Assembly (NCBI RefSeq): GCF_900166965.1
Contig: NZ_FUZI01000004.1
Span: forward strand, 124,001 to 188,000
Length of the DNA stretch: 64,000 nucleotides
Reading direction: 5' to 3'
Source of the DNA: Photobacterium piscicola
GTDB lineage: Bacteria; Pseudomonadota; Gammaproteobacteria; Enterobacterales; Vibrionaceae
Made by a program: the position numbers and the translations under genes. This document shows, piece by piece, positions 1-9,496 of the stretch. Position 1 is the first letter of the stretch, and the number at the start of each line of letters is the position of its first letter. Under the pieces are notes generated by a model that saw only the letters and a list, made by a program, of their open reading frames with translations, searched no databases and was not told the DNA's origin.

Positions 1-264
1 GACGCGCTTAGGATTACTCCGCAAAATACGTTCTGCTATTTGCAGCATGTATTTTAAGCCGCCCGCCGCTTCCAGAATTGACGCACATGTCACAACGGCA
101 AGGATAATCAACATCACGGTAATCGGTGGTGACGTCGGTGGCATACGGAAGATAAACACTTCCACCAGCAAACCTAATCCTGAAACAACCCCAAGTCCAA
201 TACCGCCAAAGCGACTACCTGCATATAACACTAACAACAGGAATAAAAATTCCAAATACAACAT
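1..264 (-). CDS. dcuB: Anaerobic C4-dicarboxylate transporter, DcuB-like (5' part only)
   Basis: Only the first 88 codons are inside the window; the frame stays open to base 1. The start is the ATG at 264-262. The N-terminus is hydrophobic (MLYLEFLFLLLVLYAG) and has the conserved stretches FGGIGLGVVSGLG, PPITVMLIILAVV, AGGLKYMLQIAE and NPKRV, which I recognise as the N-terminus of the Dcu family and which resemble E. coli DcuB more than DcuA. DcuB is an inner-membrane fumarate/succinate antiporter used in anaerobic fumarate respiration. A perfect FNR box lies 88 bp upstream (352-365), which fits oxygen-controlled expression. Substrate is inferred from family. Confidence 0.85.
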   Translation of the reverse strand, partial: MLYLEFLFLLLVLYAGSRFGGIGLGVVSGLGLLVEVFIFRMPPTSPPITVMLIILAVVTCASILEAAGGLKYMLQIAERILRSNPKRV

Positions 265-351
265 GACTTATCTCCCTATATATCATTGATACTCTGTTAA
301 CCAAAGTACCGATTATTAGGAGCAAAATGCCTCTTCTACTCATCAGCCATA

Positions 352-365
352 TTGATAAATATCAA
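352..365 (-). promoter_or_regulatory. FNR box upstream of dcuB-like gene
   Basis: TTGATAAATATCAA is an exact match to the FNR consensus TTGAT-N4-ATCAA. Its centre is about 94 bp before the dcuB-like start codon. A class II arrangement (centre at -41.5) would put the transcript start near 317, with a CATTTT -10-like element on the minus strand at 329-324. Binding is inferred from sequence only. Confidence 0.75.
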
Positions 366-619
366 ACTACTTAATAGCAATAGACGCTAAATTTCACTTA
401 TGAGAACTATCACAAATAACTGTCGCCACAGAAAAACAACTTTATCACTAAAGTGGTTACATATAATCACAAATACGTCACCATAAAGTAACCACCACCC
501 CGCTAGCGATGATAAATGGATCACTACGATTATTTATACAGCGACAGCAATACTCATCAATTTGCATTCAATATCCGTATATAAACAGTATTAATACGTA
601 TTATTCGTAACAAAAGTGT

Positions 620-650
620 AAAAAAAAGACAGCACCAACGCTGTCTTTTG
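620..650 (-). terminator. Rho-independent terminator after yhjD
   Basis: Ten-bp perfect stem AAAAGACAGC (624-633) / GCTGTCTTTT (640-649) with a 6-nt loop; read on the minus strand it is followed by a T run. It lies 28 bp after the yhjD stop. Confidence 0.85.
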
Positions 651-677
651 ATTTATAAACTTAGTTTATTGTTATTG

Positions 678-1670
678 CTACAACTGTTCTTCACTATCAC
701 CATCTGCAGTAACAGAAGTTTCTGTAACACCATAACCTGGACGGTTTTCTTTTGCGGTTGCTATCCAAGCAGCACAGAACAACGTTAAGCGCGCAAAGAA
801 ATAAAAGAAAGCCATTAAACCAATGATAGAGCCAAACGCAGCACCTGAGGGTGAACTTGCCAATTTAGGTAGTAAGAACGTCATGGCAAACTTAATCGCT
901 TCAAAACCAATGGCAGCGAGTAATGTTCCCTGCATTAATGTTTTACGGTTAAAACGGCGACGAGGCAACATCCAAAATATCCATAAGAACATCAAATAGT
1001 TCGCTAGGATAGAAATAGTCAGTGCGATAGTGGTAAGTACTGGGCGTAACCAACTGATTCCACCTAACCCTAGCGCATCAACAATTGTCGCTTGTGCTGA
1101 ACCGGCAACAGAGGTTAACACCACAGTAAAAATCAACGCAGCAACTAACCCTGTTAAACCAATAAGATCTTTACAGTATTGTAGAAGAATATGTTCTTTG
1201 TCTTCCGGTTTACGTTCCCACACATCACGAGTCTGTGCGCGAACTGCTTCACGTAAGTTGCCCATCCAACTAATGCCCGAATAAAGCGCAATCGCCAAAC
1301 CACTCAAACCCACAGTTGTACGTTGGTTAATCGCCGTTTGTACCATTTGCTTAAGCGTATTAGCTAAATTGGGATCCGTTACACCGGCAACAATTTTATC
1401 AATAATATTGGTCAGCAACACTTGGTTGGACGCTAACACAAAACCAGCTGCAGCAAACAGCACCATTAAAATGGGTATCAATGATAAAAAAGAAAAATAG
1501 GTAATTGCTGCACCGAACTGACTGCCTAGACGATCATTAAAACGATCCGCTGCGCGAATGAAATGATCAATCGGAGGTAATGCTTTAATCGCATTGCCAA
1601 TAATAGTAAACACTCCCATAATTTTAGAGAGTAATGTCGATTTTTCAGAAGATATTGTTTTATTAGTCAT
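678..1670 (-). CDS. yhjD: YhjD/YihY (BrkB) family inner-membrane protein
   Basis: 330 aa, about six hydrophobic helices between residues ~60 and ~305. The stretches RFNDRLGSQFGAAITYFSFL, GNLREAVRAQTRDVWER, SVAGSAQ and the C-terminal LMAFFYFFARLTLFCAAWIA match E. coli YhjD rather than YihY. The family is of uncertain biochemical role; in E. coli a yhjD suppressor allele permits growth with minimal lipid A, which suggests a link to lipopolysaccharide export (established for E. coli, not shown here). It is a single-gene unit with its own terminator; the gene behind it is asmA, also on the minus strand, 196 bp upstream. Confidence 0.85.
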   Translation of the reverse strand: MTNKTISSEKSTLLSKIMGVFTIIGNAIKALPPIDHFIRAADRFNDRLGSQFGAAITYFSFLSLIPILMVLFAAAGFVLASNQVLLTNIIDKIVAGVTDPNLANTLKQMVQTAINQRTTVGLSGLAIALYSGISWMGNLREAVRAQTRDVWERKPEDKEHILLQYCKDLIGLTGLVAALIFTVVLTSVAGSAQATIVDALGLGGISWLRPVLTTIALTISILANYLMFLWIFWMLPRRRFNRKTLMQGTLLAAIGFEAIKFAMTFLLPKLASSPSGAAFGSIIGLMAFFYFFARLTLFCAAWIATAKENRPGYGVTETSVTADGDSEEQL

Positions 1671-1792
1671 AATTTGATTGGGTGTGTCATAAAAAAATAC
1701 TCAACAATATTAGCAATGGATAAAAACAAACCCAATCTAATAATAACAAGTCATTCACTGCCTGTTACGCAATTGATTATATAATTAAAAAA

Positions 1793-1822
1793 TAAAGGCT
1801 TGCCAATAACGGCAAACCTTTT
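1793..1822 (-). terminator. Rho-independent terminator after asmA
   Basis: Stem AAGGCTTGCC (1795-1804) / GGCAAACCTT (1811-1820), one wobble/mismatch position, followed on the minus strand by a TTTATTTTTTAAT tract. 45 bp after the asmA stop. Confidence 0.8.
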
Positions 1823-1865
1823 CGACCATAATTTACATTAACTATACCACTTCACTAATGGCGGA

Positions 1866-3977
1866 TTAATTAAATAACCCTTTCAAAAGCTTATCTGCGA
1901 CATTTTTAATGTTTTCATCTTTCGCTTTATCGCCAAGCAATTTCTCTAAACCACGATTAATTTCTTTCTTGGCTTTACTTTCTAGTGCTGCATTATTTTT
2001 AAATAAGTCTTTAATATTTAAATTATATTTAGGTTGTTGCCAAGTACCACTTACATGAATAGGCACAGCAATACCTTTAATTTCATCCAGCCCTTTACCA
2101 CTCGCCACAATTTCAGAATTAATCATCAGATCAATACTTTCATTAACAAGGCTGGTATTACCTTGACCTGTGATTGCCACTAATGGTGATGCCAACTTAA
2201 AATTATCTGTTGATGCAGTGCCATTATGTAACTTTAACGTTGTTGTTAAGGCTGAAAAGTCAGTTTTCTTCGCCGTATCAGTACCCGTATCGGCCTGACC
2301 TTTGAATTTAGCTTTCGCATTACGCAATAGATCAGGAATATTCACGCCATACACTGCGCCATCAGACACATTGACCTTAATGGAACCAGTAATGTTATGA
2401 CGAATATTCGCTTCAGATAGCCCCTGACCTCTTAGATCTGTCGTAATATTAGCTTTACCTGCAAGCAAGTTATTATTCGCAACCGCTTTTAGTAACGGTA
2501 AAAGATCTACGTTAGAAATAGTATTTTTCAAACGATAACTTGGTAATGCACTATTTACATCAATAGCCGCACTGCCTGTGACCTTACCGCCATATAAATT
2601 AGCTTCAAACCGATTAATGGTCGCCACCCCCTGCTTAATCGATGTCACCACTTTAACATTTGTCACATTAGCGTGATCAACGGTTAATTGCTTAATCGCG
2701 ATCATACCCGCAAGGTTGATATTTTTTAAGGCACTCAGATCAGGTTCTGCGGTTGAAGTCTTCGCATTATTTTCAGTAGCGACTGGTGCATTCATCGCGG
2801 CAGCGCCTGCGGCAGTCGTACTATTGTTAGTATTAGCTACGGCTGTTTTTGCTGGTAACCAGCTATCAAGATTAATATTATCACTTGATAAAGCAAAACG
2901 AATATCAGGAATAGCAGTGGCTAAATATGAACCAGAACCCGAAGCCTGAGTACCATCAGCATTAATGGAAAGCTGACTTACTAAGGTTAATTTTTGGCTA
3001 ATATCATACGTTGCATCCGCATCAACCACTAAGTTTATCGTTGGTCGTGGTAATGTTTTACCCACTAAATCATTAGTTACTTTTAGTCCTTGAACAGTAA
3101 TAACATTATGATCTGTTGATAATTTTACTTTAGCTGTGCCATGAGTATCAAAATTTAGATTAGGTACTTTACCATTAACGGAGAAAGTCATATTTGACCA
3201 TTGACCAAGGTTAAATTGATCCAGTCCTAATTGTGCATTTTTGATCTCAGTTTTGCCGTCGGTCATGTTCATTGTTGCTGATAATGCTTTCAATCGCACA
3301 TTCTTATAATCAGCAGCAAGATTAATCTCAGTACTACCTTGAGCACTAAAGGTTAATGCGTTGACATTACCCTGCACATCAAAAGTGGCTTTGGTCCATG
3401 TTTGGGGCTGAAAGCTATCAAGTGTAAAATTAATGTGATTAAGTTGCGCGACCATCTTGGTTTTATCATTGCGTACTTCTGCACTGGCATTTACTAATTT
3501 AATGCCTGCGACAGAAACATTCCAATGCGTATTTTTCTCACCATGTGTCACGGTATTACCCGTTGTTGTTTCAGCAACAGCGGTCTTATCTGTTAAACCA
3601 TCAAGGTTGGTCGCACCATTATTTAAAGTTTGAATAAAAACATGTGCGCCATCTAACCGCATTTCACCGATATCAAGATGTTGAGATAGCAACGGTAAAA
3701 CCGACACGGATAAATCAGCTTGCTTAAATTGAATCAAATTAGGTTCAGCAAACCCTGCTGGATTTCGAAATTCAGTATCACCAACACTTAATCCTAATGT
3801 TGGAAAGAATCGCCAGCTAATATCACCATTAATAACTAAGTCACGGCCTGTCATTTTCTTAACTTGCTCAGTCAGCAACGGCTTAAACTGATTAGGGTTA
3901 ACAAAGGTAACTAGTGCGCCAATACCAATCACGACTAATAAAATCAGCCCGAGTAATATATACAGTATTTTTTTCAT
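1866..3977 (-). CDS. asmA: AsmA family envelope protein
   Basis: 703 aa. One N-terminal membrane anchor (residues ~3-24, rich in L, I, V and G) precedes a long periplasmic region. The N-terminal AsmA signature is clear: VNPNQFKPLLTEQVKKMTGR, then DISWRFFPTLGLSVGDTEFRNP. The C-terminal part (LKLHNGTASTDNFKLASPLV, SGTWQQPKY) is typical of the AsmA/TamB/YhdP superfamily of bridge-like proteins implicated in outer-membrane lipid homeostasis. E. coli has the same order asmA-dcd-udk, which supports the symbol. A low-complexity Asn/Thr/Ala stretch lies at ~390-415. It is longer than E. coli AsmA (617 aa). Confidence 0.88.
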   Translation of the reverse strand: MKKILYILLGLILLVVIGIGALVTFVNPNQFKPLLTEQVKKMTGRDLVINGDISWRFFPTLGLSVGDTEFRNPAGFAEPNLIQFKQADLSVSVLPLLSQHLDIGEMRLDGAHVFIQTLNNGATNLDGLTDKTAVAETTTGNTVTHGEKNTHWNVSVAGIKLVNASAEVRNDKTKMVAQLNHINFTLDSFQPQTWTKATFDVQGNVNALTFSAQGSTEINLAADYKNVRLKALSATMNMTDGKTEIKNAQLGLDQFNLGQWSNMTFSVNGKVPNLNFDTHGTAKVKLSTDHNVITVQGLKVTNDLVGKTLPRPTINLVVDADATYDISQKLTLVSQLSINADGTQASGSGSYLATAIPDIRFALSSDNINLDSWLPAKTAVANTNNSTTAAGAAAMNAPVATENNAKTSTAEPDLSALKNINLAGMIAIKQLTVDHANVTNVKVVTSIKQGVATINRFEANLYGGKVTGSAAIDVNSALPSYRLKNTISNVDLLPLLKAVANNNLLAGKANITTDLRGQGLSEANIRHNITGSIKVNVSDGAVYGVNIPDLLRNAKAKFKGQADTGTDTAKKTDFSALTTTLKLHNGTASTDNFKLASPLVAITGQGNTSLVNESIDLMINSEIVASGKGLDEIKGIAVPIHVSGTWQQPKYNLNIKDLFKNNAALESKAKKEINRGLEKLLGDKAKDENIKNVADKLLKGLFN

Positions 3978-4115
3978 TACGCCCTCGGATATGCATATAG
4001 CGTCACAATAAATCGTGTGCTATACAAAAATAATTGGTTGAGAATTAACCCTATAAATCAATGTCATTAAGACCACCAACCCCAAGATTAGTTCATCATA
4101 AATAGAATAGCTAAA

Positions 4116-4143
4116 CAAAAGGCAACCCGAGGGCTGCCTTTAA
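4116..4143 (-). terminator. Rho-independent terminator after dcd
   Basis: Stem AAAGGCAACCC / GGGCTGCCTTT around a 2-nt GA centre (about 4118-4141); read on the minus strand it ends in TTTTG. It lies between dcd and asmA. Confidence 0.75.
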
Positions 4144-4186
4144 TAATTTATTGAATGATGGCAATAACAATTAGCATCTAAACAGA

Positions 4187-4780
4187 TTAACTTTGTTTGT
4201 CATCTTCATTGATACGACTTGCCACTGCACCTTGCTGATTTTTATATTTCGCATCAATACGCTTGTTATACGGTTTTTCCGCAGGACCAGATAAGGTCTC
4301 AAAACTTAGCGCACCAATTGGCATATGGGGACGTAGTGCTAATGGTAGGCGACCTGAATTATAAAATTCAAGCACAATACGTCCTGACCAACCGGGATCA
4401 ATACGATGTGCAGTCACATGCACCATTAAGCCTAAACGGGCTAATGATGAACGACCATCTAACCAACCAACAATATTATCGGGAAGCGTAACAGACTCAT
4501 GGGTCACGGCTAAAGCCAATTGACCAGGGTGAAGAAAAAATGCATCTTCTTCCGCAACCACAATCTCATCACTCATCACTTTATCAAGCTGAGTAGCTAC
4601 ATCTTCTTTTTTACCCGATAAATCGATAAATGGCGCACCGTGATCATTAAAGACGCGGAAATTATTTCCAAGACTTACATCAATCGTTAAACCACTAATA
4701 CAATCATCTGATGGTCGAGGCTCAATGCTGATTTTACCTTCATCAAGGTAAGCCCTGATATCTCTATCACAAAGTCTCAT
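4187..4780 (-). CDS. dcd: dCTP deaminase
   Basis: 197 aa, close to the 193 aa of E. coli Dcd, aligning from MRLCDRDI to the QQGAVASRI end. It deaminates dCTP to dUTP in the cytosol, feeding dUTPase and thymidylate synthesis. The active-site blocks [13 protein letters not shown] (105-117) and [15 protein letters not shown] (125-139) are intact, including the catalytic Glu at 138. A GGAGAG ribosome site precedes the ATG. It sits between udk and asmA, each unit having its own terminator. Confidence 0.97.
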   Translation of the reverse strand: MRLCDRDIRAYLDEGKISIEPRPSDDCISGLTIDVSLGNNFRVFNDHGAPFIDLSGKKEDVATQLDKVMSDEIVVAEEDAFFLHPGQLALAVTHESVTLPDNIVGWLDGRSSLARLGLMVHVTAHRIDPGWSGRIVLEFYNSGRLPLALRPHMPIGALSFETLSGPAEKPYNKRIDAKYKNQQGAVASRINEDDKQS

Positions 4781-4925
4781 TTAAACTCTCTCCTGCATAA
4801 TACACACTCTATCCTGTCATGCTCAACACATGCGAGTGGTATACCAAAACACATCAATAAGACTCAGTGTCGTTGATGGGTCAGCAAAGGGTAATAGGGT
4901 TATACCCAACAATCATAGCCATAAA

Positions 4926-4954
4926 AATAAGGCTGACATATTGTCAGCCTTATT
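4926..4954 (-). terminator. Bidirectional-looking terminator after udk
   Basis: Perfect 13-bp stem AATAAGGCTGACA (4926-4938) / TGTCAGCCTTATT (4942-4954) with a 3-nt loop, 13 bp after the udk stop; A/T-rich base on both strands. Confidence 0.85.
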
Positions 4955-4966
4955 CATTTTAAATCA

Positions 4967-5611
4967 TTACGAACGCAGCAATTTAGCAATGTGTGCTTTT
5001 AACACATCGATTGCAATACGGTTCTTACCACCACGAGGGACAATAATATCCGCATATTGTTTTGAAGGCTCGATAAACTGCATGAACATTGGACGTACCG
5101 TTTTTTGGTATTGCACCAGCACTGACTCCATTGTACGACCACGTTCAGCAACATCACGTTGCAGACGGCGTAGCAAACAGATATCCAGTGGTGTATCCAT
5201 AAAGATACTAGCGTGCATAATGTCACGCAAACGAGGATCAGTTAACAATAAAATACCTTCTAAGATAATCACTTTTTTCGGTGTCATCGTGGTACTTTCT
5301 TGTAAACGAGTATGCTCGCTGTAGCTATATTGTGGTACTTCTACTGCTTCACCTTTCATTAACTGCTCTAAATGATCACATAATAAATTGTGATCTAGCG
5401 CGCTTGGATGATCGTAGTTAGTTTTAACTCGCTCATCCATAGTCAGGTGACTTTGATCGTTATAGTAACAATCTTCCGTGATTACACCGATCTGATGATC
5501 GCCGACTTTTTCTTTTAACTCTTTGTAAACTGTACTGGCAATCAGACTTTTACCGGAAGCAGAAGCGCCTGCAATACCGATAATAACGCATTGGTGTGAA
5601 GTTTCAGACAT
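4967..5611 (-). CDS. udk: Uridine/cytidine kinase
   Basis: 214 aa, the usual length of E. coli Udk. It phosphorylates uridine and cytidine to UMP and CMP (pyrimidine salvage). The P-loop [11 protein letters not shown] is at residues 12-22; [22 protein letters not shown] and the kinase core [12 protein letters not shown] follow in the normal order. A 164-residue open frame on the opposite strand over this gene is a shadow. Confidence 0.97.
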   Translation of the reverse strand: MSETSHQCVIIGIAGASASGKSLIASTVYKELKEKVGDHQIGVITEDCYYNDQSHLTMDERVKTNYDHPSALDHNLLCDHLEQLMKGEAVEVPQYSYSEHTRLQESTTMTPKKVIILEGILLLTDPRLRDIMHASIFMDTPLDICLLRRLQRDVAERGRTMESVLVQYQKTVRPMFMQFIEPSKQYADIIVPRGGKNRIAIDVLKAHIAKLLRS

Positions 5612-5760
5612 ATCAGAAAGTACCTATTAGACCACGTAGCAAGGCGAATATGGATAAATTAAACCCTCCGATTATAAGCAGTTGCAATGACAGATACCAG
5701 CAAAAATGAGGCCTCTGTCATATCTGATTATAATCTCGGCGTTTTTTGATTACCAAACAA

Positions 5761-6849
5761 CTACATTGTACGAATAGTAATCTGCTCAGCCACAGTTTCA
5801 CCTTGCCAATATAATCGGCTGGCTATATTTGCAGCTAATATAATGTATGCGCCTGCTTGTTCTGACTCAGGAGCAGCAATAACCGTTGGCTTACCGTTAT
5901 CAATATCTTCACGAATTTTGATATCTAGTGGTAATTGCGCCAATAATGGCACCGCATAGTCTTGTGCCATTTTAGCTGCACCACCCGTACCAAAAATATG
6001 CTCTTGATGACCACAATTGCTACAAATGTGATAACTCATATTTTCAACAATACCCAGCACAGGCACATCAACTTTATTAAACATGCTGATACCTTTAATC
6101 GCATCAGCTAAAGCAAGATCTTGTGGCGTAGTTACGACAATCGCTCCTGTTACAGGAATTTGCTGTGATAGCGTTAACTGAATATCACCCGTACCTGGTG
6201 GCATATCAATCACAAGGTAATCCAGATCTGGCCACCATGTTTCACTGATAATTTGCGCCAGTGCTTTTGATGCCATAGGACCACGCCAGATAGTGGCACT
6301 TTCTGCTGGTACTAAATAACCGACAGAGTTGGTGTATAAACCATGAGCCTCAATCGGTAACATCATTTTGCCATCAGGCGATTGTGGCTTAGCATCCATT
6401 GTGCCTAACATCATAGGTACTGAAGGACCATAAATGTCAGCATCAAGTAACCCCACTTTTGCGCCTTGCTGCTGTAAACCTAACGCTAAATTAACCGACG
6501 TTGTTGATTTACCCACACCGCCTTTTGCAGAACTCACAACAATGATGTTTTTAACACCTTTAAGAGGCTGCTTTTCTGCAACAGCTAACGTTGCCACTCG
6601 ACAGCGAACGTCAAAATTTAGCGCAGCATTTACAATTCCTTGTTGCTGTTGCTCTGCAATCCATTGACGCAATTGTTGCGCTAATTCGTTGGCGGCAAAT
6701 GGAATCGTGATAACGATAACACCCTCGGCCGATACCGAGACAAAGTGTGGCACATCAGCCCATTCCGCACTCAAAAGTGGATGTTCAAATTGATTTAGCC
6801 ATTGACTGATATCACCAACGCTATCGAAATGGTTTGTTTCTATTGCCAT
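5761..6849 (-). CDS. apbC: Iron-sulfur cluster carrier ApbC/Mrp
   Basis: 362 aa, like E. coli Mrp (369). An N-terminal MIP18/DUF59-like domain (about 10-90) is followed by a deviant Walker A SSAKGGVGKST (~106-116), DADIYGPS, and DMPPGTGD. The CxxC pair SNCGHQ at about 275-278 is the expected dimer-interface Fe-S site. It transfers 4Fe-4S clusters to apo-proteins. Divergent from metG with a 259-bp shared upstream region, an arrangement conserved in enterobacteria and vibrios. Confidence 0.95.
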   Translation of the reverse strand: MAIETNHFDSVGDISQWLNQFEHPLLSAEWADVPHFVSVSAEGVIVITIPFAANELAQQLRQWIAEQQQQGIVNAALNFDVRCRVATLAVAEKQPLKGVKNIIVVSSAKGGVGKSTTSVNLALGLQQQGAKVGLLDADIYGPSVPMMLGTMDAKPQSPDGKMMLPIEAHGLYTNSVGYLVPAESATIWRGPMASKALAQIISETWWPDLDYLVIDMPPGTGDIQLTLSQQIPVTGAIVVTTPQDLALADAIKGISMFNKVDVPVLGIVENMSYHICSNCGHQEHIFGTGGAAKMAQDYAVPLLAQLPLDIKIREDIDNGKPTVIAAPESEQAGAYIILAANIASRLYWQGETVAEQITIRTM

Positions 6850-7108
6850 AAATTAGCACTCCACATAAATGTCATAGCTTATTAGCAACATCTACGTCAC
6901 AGTATTAGTATAGAAAACAACCAGTAACGTTGATGCTGCGGGGTAATATTCTCCCCTTTTTCCTAATGCTACCACCAAAGTACCCTTTCTGCCCGATTTC
7001 CCCCGTCCTAAAACAGATAAATCAGTATCCGATGCTAGTCAATATGCTGTCCATCAGGTAGTATTTATGGCTATGTTTTTCTACCCATCATGAGCGAAAG
7101 AAGTAATT

Positions 7109-9151
7109 ATGGCTGCTAATCCAAGAAAAATTCTGGTGACCTGCGCCCTGCCGTACGCTAACGGTTCTATCCACTTAGGTCACATGCTAGAGCATGTTCA
7201 AGCGGATATTTGGGTGCGCTACCAGCGCCTTCGCGGCAACGAAGTTCATTTTATCTGTGCAGATGACGCACACGGTACTCCAATCATGCTTAAGGCCCAG
7301 CAGATGGGTATGGAACCTGAGCAAATGATTGCAGAAGTGAGCAAAGAGCACCAAGCTGACTTCGCCGGTTTCGATATTGACTTTAGTAACTACCACAGCA
7401 CGCACTCACCTGAAAACCGTGAGCTTGCTTCTTTTGTTTACACCCAGTTAAAAGATAAAGGCTTTATTACTAGCCGCACTATTTCTCAGTTATTTGACCC
7501 CGAGAAAGAAATGTTCTTACCTGATCGCTTTGTAAAAGGCACTTGCCCTAAGTGTAAAGCTGAAGATCAATACGGTGATAACTGTGACAACTGTGGTGAA
7601 ACTTACAGCCCGACAGATCTGATCAATCCAAAATCAGCTGTGTCTGGTGCTACACCAATCATGAAAGACTCAGAGCACTTCTTCTTTGATCTGCCACAGT
7701 TTGAAGACATGCTAAAAGCATGGACTAAATCTGGCGCACTTCAAGATGAAACATCAAACAAGATGCAAGAGTGGTTCGAGTCAGGCCTACAACAGTGGGA
7801 TATCTCTCGTGATGCACCTTACTTCGGTTTTGAGATCCCTGGCGAACCTGGCAAATACTTCTACGTATGGCTAGATGCACCAATCGGCTACATGGGTTCA
7901 TTTAAAAACCTTTGTGACAAGCGTGATGATCTTGATTTTGACGAATTCTGGAATAAAGACAGTTCAACTGAGCTTTACCACTTCATCGGTAAAGACATTG
8001 TTTACTTCCACAGCCTATTCTGGCCTGCAATGCTAGATGGCGCAGGTTTCCGTAAGCCAAATAACGTGTTCGTACATGGTTACGTAACCGTGAATGGCGC
8101 GAAGATGTCAAAATCTAAAGGCACATTCATTAAGGCAGGTACTTACTTAAACCACCTTGATCCTGAATGCCTACGTTACTACTACGCAGCAAAACTAAAC
8201 AACCGTATTGATGATCTCGACCTTAATCTTGAAGATTTCACTCAACGCGTAAACAGCGATGTTGTGAACAAGATTGTTAACCTAGCATCACGTAACGCAG
8301 GCTTTATTGCTAAGCGTTTTGACGGCATGTTATCTGAGAAATTTGCAGAACCAGAGCTTTATGCTGAGTTCGTTGCAGCAGCAGCACGCATTGGTGATCT
8401 TTATGAGAGCCGTGAATACAGCCGCGCAATTCGTGAAATCACCGCGCTAGCTGACAAAGCTAACCAGTATGTTGACGAAAAAGCACCTTGGGTTGTTGCT
8501 AAGCAAGAAGGTAAAGATCAAGAGCTACAGGAAATCTGTACTGTTGGTATCAACCTATTCCGCGTGTTAATGGCTTACCTAAAACCTGTAATGCCAAAAC
8601 TTGCAGAGCGTACTGAAGGCTTCCTAAACGAAACATTAACGTGGGAAGGCATCGAAACACCACTAACAAACCATGAAGTCACTAAGTTCAAGGCATTGTT
8701 TAATCGTATCGATCCTGTGCATGTTGCTGCAATGGTTGAAGCATCAAAAGAAGAAGCGGCGGCTGATAAAGCTGCACTTGAAGCTGCTCAACCAAAAAGC
8801 CCATTAACAGAAGAGCCAATTGAAGCTGAAATCGAATTTGATGATTTCGCTAAGATTGATATGCGTATTGCGAAGATTGTTTCTTGTGAAGCCGTGCCAA
8901 AAGCAGACAAACTATTGAAATTCCAATTGGATATCGGTGGTGAAATGCGTCAAGTATTCTCTGGTATTAAATCAGCTTACACACCAGAAGAACTTGTTGG
9001 CAAACTAACAGTAATGGTTGCTAACCTAAAACCGCGTAAAATGAAATTTGGTATGTCTGAAGGTATGATCCTTGCAGCTGGCCCTGGTGGTAAAGATCTT
9101 TGGATTTTAGAACCCCATGAAGGTGCTCAACCAGGTATGCGTGTAATGTAA
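7109..9151 (+). CDS. metG: Methionyl-tRNA synthetase
   Basis: 680 aa, full length. Class I signature HLGH (~22-25) and KMSKS (~333); four-Cys zinc knuckle in [19 protein letters not shown] linker leads to a C-terminal EMAP/Arc1p-like tRNA-binding domain ([17 protein letters not shown] to the end), as in dimeric MetG of E. coli. Charges tRNA-Met and initiator tRNA. Ribosome site GAAAGAAG before the ATG; terminator at 9174-9206. Confidence 0.98.
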   Translation: MAANPRKILVTCALPYANGSIHLGHMLEHVQADIWVRYQRLRGNEVHFICADDAHGTPIMLKAQQMGMEPEQMIAEVSKEHQADFAGFDIDFSNYHSTHSPENRELASFVYTQLKDKGFITSRTISQLFDPEKEMFLPDRFVKGTCPKCKAEDQYGDNCDNCGETYSPTDLINPKSAVSGATPIMKDSEHFFFDLPQFEDMLKAWTKSGALQDETSNKMQEWFESGLQQWDISRDAPYFGFEIPGEPGKYFYVWLDAPIGYMGSFKNLCDKRDDLDFDEFWNKDSSTELYHFIGKDIVYFHSLFWPAMLDGAGFRKPNNVFVHGYVTVNGAKMSKSKGTFIKAGTYLNHLDPECLRYYYAAKLNNRIDDLDLNLEDFTQRVNSDVVNKIVNLASRNAGFIAKRFDGMLSEKFAEPELYAEFVAAAARIGDLYESREYSRAIREITALADKANQYVDEKAPWVVAKQEGKDQELQEICTVGINLFRVLMAYLKPVMPKLAERTEGFLNETLTWEGIETPLTNHEVTKFKALFNRIDPVHVAAMVEASKEEAAADKAALEAAQPKSPLTEEPIEAEIEFDDFAKIDMRIAKIVSCEAVPKADKLLKFQLDIGGEMRQVFSGIKSAYTPEELVGKLTVMVANLKPRKMKFGMSEGMILAAGPGGKDLWILEPHEGAQPGMRVM

Positions 9152-9496
9152 TTTACACTACATTTTAATACTGAATACCGATAACTCAGTTGTCGGTATT
9201 TTTTTGTCTTTTTTTTATACATTTTCCTTCTTATATCGCATCAAATACATCAACTTATTTGTCATTGTTAATAGGTTGTTGAATATTGATCTAGCTCCGC
9301 TGCGAACTCTAATTTTATAAACAAATATTCATCTCTCGTTCATAATTAGCGATCTTGATCGTTTTCCCTTCTGACAATATCACTTACATTTATTGCGTTA
9401 ATTTGCTTGTAATTAATTATAAAACCAGCAAAATTTAACCCTAAATAGATAGGAACAATAAAAATACCCTACTTTTTTATTTGATATGAAGGATTC
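9152..9496. other. Intergenic region metG-tcyP
   Basis: Non-coding, A+T-rich. After the metG terminator I see no further structured element; the promoter of the downstream pair presumably lies in the last 150 bp. Confidence 0.5.
9174..9206 (+). terminator. Rho-independent terminator after metG
   Basis: Stem AATACCGATAA (9174-9184) / TTGTCGGTATT (9190-9200) with a 5-nt loop and a 7-T tail. Confidence 0.9.

Larger units (their letters stand above)
265..677. other. Intergenic region between dcuB-like gene and yhjD
   Basis: Non-coding, A+T-rich. It holds the FNR box (352-365), an 8-bp inverted repeat GTGGTTAC/GTAACCAC (453-460 and 488-495) of unknown use, and the yhjD terminator (620-650). No open frame with a credible ribosome site was seen. 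Confidence 0.6.

Noticed and set aside
4830-5324. 164-residue plus-strand frame
   Set aside because: Antisense to udk, no ribosome site, no protein-like pattern.
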